DNA of 64,000 nucleotides from Diogma glabrata (Eukaryota; Arthropoda; Insecta; Diptera; Cylindrotomidae): the NCBI GenBank assembly GCA_963693315.1, contig OY856187.1:386239263-386303262 (forward strand). The letters are read 5' to 3'. How positions within the stretch are numbered: position 1 is the first letter of the stretch; the number at the start of each line of letters is the position of its first letter. The position numbers and the translations under genes were made by a program. Below the pieces are notes generated by a model that saw only the letters and a list, made by a program, of their open reading frames with translations, was not told where the DNA came from and searched no databases. Below are positions 57,190 to 64,000 of the stretch, in pieces.

Positions 57190-57890
57190 GGCACATCAAA
57201 TTGTTTGTCGGGATATTATTCGCATACTGAAAATTCCAACATACATCCTTACACAGATAAACATTTTATACGACAAAAATTAGGATTGGTAAATAATTTA
57301 CCTAGCAGTTAAAATATTCAAGAAAACAAAACTAAATACATATTACTACTTTACTTTGTTACTAATCTAATTGTAATCTTACAAATCAAATACTGAAAAT
57401 CAAAATTTTATTGTTGTAAAATGTAAATGCAAGTGAAATTTTTGATGCATATACGATGTCAATCAACTGGTCATATATTTGTTTAAATAAGATAAAACAT
57501 GATTCCAAAGTTGCTTTAGTTCATTCACATTCCAATCAATCAAATAATCCAACGTACACCAACACTGCTATTTCACTTAAATCAGGGTCCATAGTCGTTA
57601 CAACAAATGATGGTGCTCCAAAAGGCACTACACGCATAGATCGGCAATACATTTAGAGGTATGCTAATTCACTTGTGCAAGCAGTCTCTAATGTCACCAA
57701 TGATCATGTGCTACTAATCGGTCATGAGGGTCTGCGTTCTGGGGATATCACGGGGACAAACAAACGAGGTGTGTTGTGTGGCCTAGCTAGTGATCTGGAC
57801 TTGGACTCCCATTCACAACGAATCGTTAAAAAAACAAAACTGACTTCAATATTTATAACTCGCATAAATATAGTGAGCTCATATCCATTC
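57190..57890. other. No gene recognised
   Basis: Short plus-strand frames at 57456-57656 and 57675-57959 have ordinary composition but no recognisable motif. AT-rich until about 57700. Confidence 0.35.
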
Positions 57891-58335
57891 TTCTTATCTA
57901 GGTTTCTAATCCGGATCGGATATTGGTCATCATCACCTGCAGTTGCTGTCTTGATTTGATGATTTTTAATAGCCGTGTCGTGTCAGTGTTAAACCATTAT
58001 GATAGGTTTTGCAGCCATGATGTCTTTGGTCTGCCCCTGCATCTCGTTCCAACGAGTTGGTCTAATAAAATCAGCTGTTGTATTTTGTTCTGCATAATGT
58101 GTCCCAGATAGTTTTCTCTTTTATGGCCAGCGTTACGTATTTTGCTGTTTTCATTCTATTTTAGACTATTTCATGCGAGATGTTGTCTCTCCACATTTTG
58201 ATTGCATCAATTTAGTTCACCATATCCTTCGTGACCTCACAAGTTTCTGCACCGTAAAGCAACATAAGCCAAATATAGCATTTTAACATTTTGTTTTCAG
58301 GTTTAAGTTTATTTCGTACTATTAAGCTAAACTGT
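57890..58335 (-). pseudogene. RTE-like LINE fragment, RT C-terminus
   Basis: The minus strand, over several frames, reads LLYGAETCEVTKDMV, then IDAIKMWRDNI, then GHIMQNKIQQLILLDQLVGT followed by RCRGRPKTSWLQNLS. This is the typical tail of RTE-type reverse transcriptases (LLYG-x-E-x-W, then GHI-x-R, then G-x-R-x-RGRP-x-x-SW). Frameshifts and stops break it. Confidence 0.65.
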
Positions 58336-58359
58336 TATTTATCGTTCAGGTCCAGACCT

Positions 58360-58740
58360 GATTGATTGATTGATTGATTGGACTGTGGGACCAGGCACTG
58401 GGCGGGACTCCCGGATTACGGCCGGGCCACTTCCTACAGCCGTTTTACATATAACAGTAGGTAAGGATGGGTGGGTGGTTGTGGGCTGGGAGTGAGCGAC
58501 CCGGTTACAGACACCTGGCAAATCGTATCTGGCTGCTACTTTTACGAGACAGTCACAGGGACAATCGCTTATGCAGGTGATCTGCAATCGCCAATCAGCA
58601 GTCCCGTATCTGAGGTTTCTTGCCTGCAATCTCCGGTCGGAAACCTGTTGTTCATGGGGTTCGTTGGTATAGTGGGATAATGATTGAACTGTATTTATGT
58701 TCCCAGCCCATAAAGTCCTCTGCACTCCCCAATCTGAATT
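58360..58740 (-). repeat. GC-rich retroposon-like insert with (CAAT)n tail
   Basis: On the minus strand about 360 bp of clearly GC-richer sequence ends in CAATCAATCAATCAATCA (58361-58380 as TGATTGATT.. on plus). Such short tetranucleotide tails are typical of some LINE or SINE 3' ends. The 128-codon minus frame has no recognisable domain. I could not find convincing A and B boxes. Confidence 0.5.
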
Positions 58741-59640
58741 CTTGTTACAATAACTATACTATTATTTATAGTTAATGTTATAAATTATACTTGTTGCACA
58801 AAATTATCAAGGTTATAATAATGGCCCCTTACCAATTTCTTTTACTACATTTAGCACAAAATGTGTTGTATTTTTATTTAATTTTTAGAGTAAATACTGA
58901 GAAAGTGAAAAGGAATAAAATATAATCTCTGGAAATTCAATACATAAGTACAAGTATGTATGTGGGAAAATGTATGAGTAAAATATATATACATTATTTT
59001 TCTTTTATTTTATTCCTTCCTTCTTATTTTATTTATTTATTTTATTTCCCTAGCAATCACTCGCTCGGCTGCTAACCATGACCTAATAAATTTTGTGATT
59101 ACAAATCTATTAATATTAATATTATCTTATGCTAATCACTTAACTTTTGTCCACCGCCCAAATGTATGTGTACTAATGAGCGTCTGCCCCGGGGAAAGCT
59201 TGAAGCCAAAAATACGTACTAATTAACGCCTTTTTCCAACCAAAGATGTCGCCAATCCAAATTGCTACGTACTTCATTCTATTATTTGTATGACTCACTC
59301 TGAGGACTATGTGTTAAAGCGTCCTTATTCATTTGATTCAATTGTTATTTAGCTGTGTTAGCCAAGTGGCTCATTTGACGAGTTAAGTGTGATAAGGCGA
59401 AGATAAGAATTAATACTGTAATTAACAACTTCAAAATAATAAAGTAATATAATAATAAGCCGATTCATAAATACTGTTATAATATTTTTAATTAATTTTT
59501 GGTGAATTAATAGTGCATTTTTATTTGAAGTTATTGTGTTTTGAGTGATCGTGTTTGCACATAAGTTAAATTTGGAGATGATAACGCTGAAACGCTTTAT
59601 TTAGTTGTACGCTCCTAATTTATTTTCGGTCCATTTTGTC
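58741..59640. other. AT-rich spacer upstream of the OTU ORF
   Basis: Contains a polypyrimidine TTTTATTTTATTCCTTCC stretch at 59000-59050. No gene or clear promoter motif seen. Confidence 0.4.
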
Positions 59641-59645
59641 TAGTT

Positions 59646-60272
59646 ATGGAAGTGTATAAGATACCCCGTGATGGCAATTGCCTTTTTAATGCCATTCGTC
59701 ATCAGTTGACATTAAAAGAACCCCAGCTATCGGTTTCTATTTCGGAAATGCGCCTAGAAATGGTTGAGCATATTAAAAGCAATCTTTCTGGTTATTTTCC
59801 AACACTGTTAGTTTCTTGTCGGTCCATTTATCCATCAGACCTGTCCCTGTCTGAGAACAGCCTAGTGACGAAATATTTATCCAATTTGCGGCAAGATGGT
59901 TTTTGGGGAGGAGCTGAATGTCTATCTGCCTTTTCTAATTTGAGAAATATAAAAATTACTATATATATGTCTAATTCTCAGCATCCAATAATCTTTGTCC
60001 CAAAAACAGGAAATTGGGTGTCTGAAATCAATTTATTGTATTCAGTTAATCATTATGATAGTTTAGTATCAACACCCATTCAGGCCTCTTCATTAGGTTT
60101 GAATCCACAGCAATCCGGTTTTCAGAGCATCACCGGCCCAGTAAAACGTACCATACTCCCCGCAACAAATCCATATACTCTTATTGATCTTACCCAATTC
60201 ACTCCTTCTCCTAATCCTATAAGGACCACCACGTATTGTTTCGGCGCATCAGATTTATGGTTCACGAGATAA
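59646..60272 (+). CDS. OTU-family cysteine protease ORF, truncated or fused to a repeat
   Basis: 208 residues. The OTU fold spans about 1-145: IPRDGNCLFNAIRHQL with D9 and the nucleophile C12, then DGFWGGAECLSAFSNL, then the catalytic histidine H136 in SVNHYDSL. OTU domains cleave ubiquitin chains and are found in cellular proteins and in several transposon types, including Helentrons. The last residues (GASDLWFTR) are encoded by the conserved 3' end of the TTCCGT repeat, which matches 16230-16335. So the ORF either belongs to such an element or was truncated by one. No intron evident. Confidence 0.7.
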   Translation: MEVYKIPRDGNCLFNAIRHQLTLKEPQLSVSISEMRLEMVEHIKSNLSGYFPTLLVSCRSIYPSDLSLSENSLVTKYLSNLRQDGFWGGAECLSAFSNLRNIKITIYMSNSQHPIIFVPKTGNWVSEINLLYSVNHYDSLVSTPIQASSLGLNPQQSGFQSITGPVKRTILPATNPYTLIDLTQFTPSPNPIRTTTYCFGASDLWFTR

Positions 60273-60345
60273 TCGAAATAATGCGAAAAACACGTTGTAC
60301 TCTCACTAATAGTGTTCCGTATAAAAAACGGAACCCTAAAAAACT
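60235..60345 (+). mobile_element. TTCCGT-family 3' terminus
   Basis: About 105 bp matching 16230-16335, including TCTCACTAATAGTG and the terminal hairpin TTCCGT-ATAAAAA-ACGGAA, ending CCCTAAAAAA. No matching left end is seen in the preceding 4 kb. Confidence 0.75.
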
Positions 60346-60732
60346 AATGATATGTAAAATATCAAAACTATGATGTGTAAAATAATCTGATAACTAAAGC
60401 TTGTGAACTTGGCAGCTGCACTTCCGTTAACCCAGCTTTGAGAATATTTTTATTCAGCAAGTTTTCTTAATTTAAAATCTTATACTGATTTAACTGACTC
60501 TATTTTAAAATTGTGAACGATAGTGGAGTGGAGTAAATGTATTCACGTGACTTCACTGAAAATATAATGCCGTGAATACATTCAAAAACTGAATTAATAC
60601 AACAAATTTTACATTATTTTTCAGCCGATAAATTGTTATTGGCAATTAAACGAACACCGATTTCCTACTTAATTGATCAACACTTTAAAAAAATTTTTCT
60701 AATGTTGTGGTTTAATTTTCAACAAATCTACA

Positions 60733-61827
60733 ATAGACCTGGGTAGAAGCCTTTAAAAATAATAAAAAGTGAAAAAAACAATAGTAGGATGAAACCCATT
60801 AGAAAAGGAGGAGAATATTATAAAAATGAAATGAAAAATAATTTACGGGCGGTCTGTGGTCGGGAAGGGGAAGGGGTGAGTTTTTTAAGGGTAAAAAACG
60901 GTTTATCTCGATTTACGGCAAAACTAAAAGTACTATGGAAAAAAGTTGAAAAGCGAAGTTGTAGGTAATAAAAAGATCTAAAACTTTTGTATCGACACTT
61001 TTCTCACATAACCTCAAAATTTATGTGAAAAATTCAAAAAACCAAGTTTTTGGTTTTTTATTTTTATCTTTCACAAAAAAATTTTTGTTCACGAAATTTG
61101 GTGAAAACTTACCTTTTTATGTCCTAAATACGCTGTAATTTATTTGATTTGAAATATTTATTTTTTCACCTTATTTTGAATTAATATCGCAAAAGCACCC
61201 TAATTTTCAATCGAAAATTCAATTCATTTTTTGCATTTTCTGAGAACATTTACTATAGTAATACATTTTTTTTTCACCATCTGAAAGTAGAGATTTCAAC
61301 GAACAGAAATCATACCAACTTTTTGTAAAAAGCTGATATTTTGACGGGTGAATTTTCGATTGAAAATTAGGGTGCGTTTTCGATATTACTTCAAAATAAG
61401 GTGAAAAAATAAATATTTCAAATCAAATAAATTACAGCGTATTTGGGACATAAAAGGGTAAGTTTTCACAAAATTTCGTGAAAAAAAAATTTTTTGTAAA
61501 AGATAAAAATAAAAAACCAAAAACTTGGTTTTTTGAATTTTTCACATAAATTTTGAGGTTATGTGAAAAAAGTGTCGATACAAAAGTTTTAGATCTTTTT
61601 ATTACCTACAACTTTGCCATTCAACTTTTTTCCATAGGACTTTTAATTTTGCCGGAAATCGAGATAAACCGATTTTTTACCCTTAAAAACTCACCCCTTC
61701 CCCTTCCCGACCTCAGATCGACCGTAAATTATTTTTCCTTTCATTTTTTTAATATTATCCTCCATTTCTAATGGGTTTCATCCTACCATTATTATTTTTG
61801 TTATCAAAAACTATCGACCCTGGTCTA
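60733..61827. repeat. 1.1 kb inverted repeat with about 480 bp arms
   Basis: The left arm (about 60733-61225) and right arm (about 61346-61827) are inverted copies. Shared phrases include TAGGATGAAACCCATTAGAA, ACTCACCCCTTCCCCTTCCC, TGTATCGACACTTTT(T/C)TCACA and CACCCTAATTTTCAATCGAA. The centre is 120 bp. No coding capacity. Either a foldback element or an inverted duplication, and a transcript would form a long hairpin. Confidence 0.85.
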
Positions 61828-61904
61828 CAAGCAGCTTTTAAAATTTTTATGAAATTATTTATGTTTAAATTCTTAAAAAATTTTATTTTTATAAATAATA
61901 GTAT

Positions 61905-62022
61905 ATTATTGAATTAGGAGCTAAAGTGGTGTTGAGTTTTAGTTTGGCGGCCAACCGTAGGGAGGCCGACAATTATAGACGAAACACAAAAAGTCACTTT
62001 AGCTCCGAATTCAATACACTAT
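61905..62022. repeat. Snapback element, 22 bp arms
   Basis: TATTGAATTAGGAGCTAAAG at 61908 is mirrored by CTTTAGCTCCGAATTCAATA ending at 62020, with a GC-richer centre (GGCGGCCAACCGTAGGGAGG). A compact palindromic MITE. Confidence 0.65.
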
Positions 62023-62194
62023 TTTTTCGGCAAACGTTTAAATTTGTTTAAAAATATGAAATTAATGCATCAAATTTTTATAAATATGTTTTAGGTAATT
62101 AATTTTCTGAAATTAATTTTTATTGATTTTAATTCATTAAAATGAACTGAAATGCATTCTGTTTTGAACAAATTAATAATATCATGTTATTTTA

Positions 62195-62345
62195 ATTTAC
62201 TGCTTCCGTAAAAATATTAAAATTACTTTACTGCCGCCGTAAATATATGAAAATTACTTTACAGCCGCCGTAAAAATATGAAAATTACTTTACAGTCGCC
62301 GGCAGAAAAAATAAAAATGGCATTAATTTTGCAGCCGCCGCCTAA
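62195..62345. repeat. Tandem repeat with GCCGCCG cores
   Basis: Three to four units of about 42 bp: AAAATTACTTTACAGCCGCC then GTAAAAATATG, with the later units diverging. The GC-rich cores stand out in an AT-rich background. Confidence 0.7.
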
Positions 62346-62349
62346 AAAG

Positions 62350-63395
62350 TAAGAATTTATCTACTCTCCAGCGGCAGCAAAGTTAAACTTAACAGCCGTT
62401 TGCCTAAAAATGTATTTTCAATCAAATCAACCAATTCAAAATAAGTTCTGAAAACCGTTTTGATGTAATACATAATATCACAATGATGGTAAAACCATCA
62501 ACATACAGAGTTAAAACTATACGTTACAATATATAATTTGTTTATAGCATAAACTTGCCATCCACTTCCCAGGAAATTATTCTAGTGACTTACAAAAAAT
62601 AAAAATAAAGAATTTGTGAGAAATCGATTGTTACGAAGCTGTTTATTACGAAAAAATTAATTTCTCTAAACAACTGTCTTATACATGAATCAGTCTTTTA
62701 AATACAACTTATCGTTTTTTTTATTCATATCGTTTTTGAACCCTGTTTGTAATGATATTTCTATATTTGATTGTTGTCTCATTTCGATATGTTGTTAATT
62801 CATGATTTATTTATATATGTGTTATACTCAAACGATAAACGTAAAAAAAACTATTTTTAATATTTTATTTTTTCACACTTTTAGTTAGATTAAATTATTA
62901 AATTACATCAAAGATTAATGGAAGAAAGAAAAGATTATATTTGTTTATAGCGTTAATAGTCAAATTTGTTATCAAACTTATAGTGATAACGAATCAAATA
63001 TTTAGTACCATTTATTTAGTTCGAATTAATTAGTATATAGTAGAAAAATGATAAATTAAATTAACGTCTTTCACTTAGTTGTTTAGTGAATCTTTTACTT
63101 GTAACAGGGCAGTTCTGCGTATATATTCAAAATCCGAGAAATAGAAAATATTTATGTGCGGTGTTCTTATTAGAAAAAATGAGTTTAATTTTTGAAAGTG
63201 TTTTCCTACTTATTTTATTGGTAATTTAAAAGTTCCGCCATATTTACCATAAGTAATTTGTTGTTCGAAAATTTTTATATGTTGCTTAAATTTAAATTTA
63301 GATCTGTTAGTATAACTAAGCTATTCAGTGGGTTACTTGAAACCGCAATTGATATACTTTATAAATTGAATTTCTTAATGTTATGAGTTAATAAA
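62350..63395. other. No gene seen; AT-rich, with one dispersed-repeat segment
   Basis: 62690-62830 matches 24790-24950. Nothing else is recognised. Confidence 0.5.
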
Positions 63396-63399
63396 AACA

Positions 63400-63978
63400 T
63401 TAAAAAGATGGGCCTTCACCCTACGTTTCTTCGTTGATTGACCGAAAAATTAGAAAAAATTCGTAGGGATAGGAAATTTGATAAACCCTTAACGAAATAT
63501 ATAGCGAAGTCTCAAATGATTTTATTTATGTGTGTTTAGGGGACGGGAGTGGGGAAGGGTGAAAAAAGGGTTGTTGACCCACATGAGTGTGATGTCATTT
63601 GAAAGAGCACAAAAATTAAGAAACATTACAATTTTTTTAGCATTTTGCGATGCACAGTTTTTGAATTATTGTCAAAAAAGTCCTATTTTAGTGCTTACAC
63701 CGCCCACCCCCTAAATTTCATCGTCGATTAACAGAATTGAGTCGTTCCTTAGCTACCATAACCAGCTGTAGATAAAATTTAATATAAAGTAATATTTTTT
63801 ATATCATTTCGATCAAGTTGTGTGAGATTGACATTTACGATGAACCATTTATTTTTTATGTCTCTATGGTCTGGCAATATAAACACTTTACAACACAACT
63901 TGATATTGTGTTCTTTACATTCACAGAACCCTTGGCGAGCAAATTTTATTCGCCCTTGTCTGACTTTTTTTATTGATT
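63400..63978 (-). mobile_element. TTCCGT-family repeat, copy 5, inverted and cut by the window edge
   Basis: On the minus strand the left terminus reads AAAAAAGTCAGACAAGGGCG, then a GCGAATAAAATTTGCTCG hairpin and AAGGGTTCTGTGAA (63905-63975), followed by the region matching 15360-15800 of copy 2, including CATTTGAAAGAGCAC on the plus strand at 63596. It extends left to about 63400, where the match fades. Confidence 0.7.
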
Positions 63979-64000
63979 TGTAAATGTTTTGTTTATTTTG

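Larger units (their letters stand above)
45630..57190. mobile_element. EnSpm/CACTA-like two-gene DNA transposon, split by a LINE
   Basis: Convergent genes (DUF4806-like on plus, transposase on minus) are bounded by GTGC-rich subterminal repeats on both sides. Candidate termini: CAAAATTGGTGTTAAA at 45632 and, inverted, TTTGAACACCTATTTTTG at 57166-57183. Removing the LINE (49901-55038) leaves about 6.4 kb. I could not define a target duplication for the outer element, so the edges are approximate. The class call rests on the transposase. Confidence 0.7.

Noticed and set aside
58339..58725. 128-codon minus frame as a protein
   Set aside because: Runs through the (CAAT)n tail, lacks recognisable domains and is explained by the high GC content, which removes stop codons.

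Overview
This is an AT-rich eukaryotic window with introns of about 55 to 110 bp, no operons and no clearly intact host gene. It reads as transposon-filled intergenic DNA from an insect genome. The families present (Jockey-type LINEs with (CAA)n tails, a Ty3/gypsy element, piggyBac, a Helitron, an EnSpm/CACTA-like transposon and many foldback elements) fit an arthropod. The Jockey protein fragments look like those I associate with flies, but I cannot name a species. The only recognisable host-gene relic is a Nup50-like fragment near 11.6-12.3 kb.

Layout. 0-14 kb: a graveyard of minus-strand Jockey-like LINE pieces, a second 3'-truncated-type LINE with a poly(A) tail and a (TA)n tract, one copy of a repeat with GGGTTCCGT/ACGGAACCC ends (here called the TTCCGT family), and the Nup50-like pseudogene. 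14-24 kb: two more TTCCGT-family copies. One is split by a 3.7 kb piggyBac shell with TTAA duplications, which itself holds a dead transposase, a LINE tail and long hairpins. 24-28.6 kb: mostly featureless AT-rich DNA. 28.7-34.3 kb: an apparently intact gypsy element with 384 bp LTRs that look identical. 34.4-42.7 kb: a 261 bp MITE, an autonomous Helitron with a 1720-codon Rep-helicase, and a foldback structure with a hammerhead ribozyme-like motif between its arms. 43.7-45.4 kb: a tandem-repeat family. 45.6-57.2 kb: a two-gene EnSpm-like DNA transposon, split by a nearly intact 5.1 kb LINE with a 12 bp target duplication. 57.4-64 kb: LINE relics, an OTU-protease ORF that runs into a TTCCGT 3' end, a 1.1 kb inverted repeat, a small snapback element and an inverted TTCCGT copy cut by the window edge.

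The most notable points are these. (1) The LINE at 49.9-55.0 kb has ORF1 and ORF2 in one frame, separated only by UAG-CAA-UUA, the tobamovirus-type readthrough context, and ORF2 has no AUG for most of its endonuclease domain. (2) A 57-nt sequence at 41.5 kb folds on paper into a complete three-stem hammerhead ribozyme. (3) The Helitron protein contains a domain resembling the herpesvirus tegument-type (C76) cysteine protease, with a Cys and an Asp-x-His, ahead of the Rep domain. (4) The EnSpm-like element pairs its transposase with a spliced DUF4806-like gene and has GTGC-rich subterminal arrays. All functional statements come from reading motifs by eye; no database search was run.
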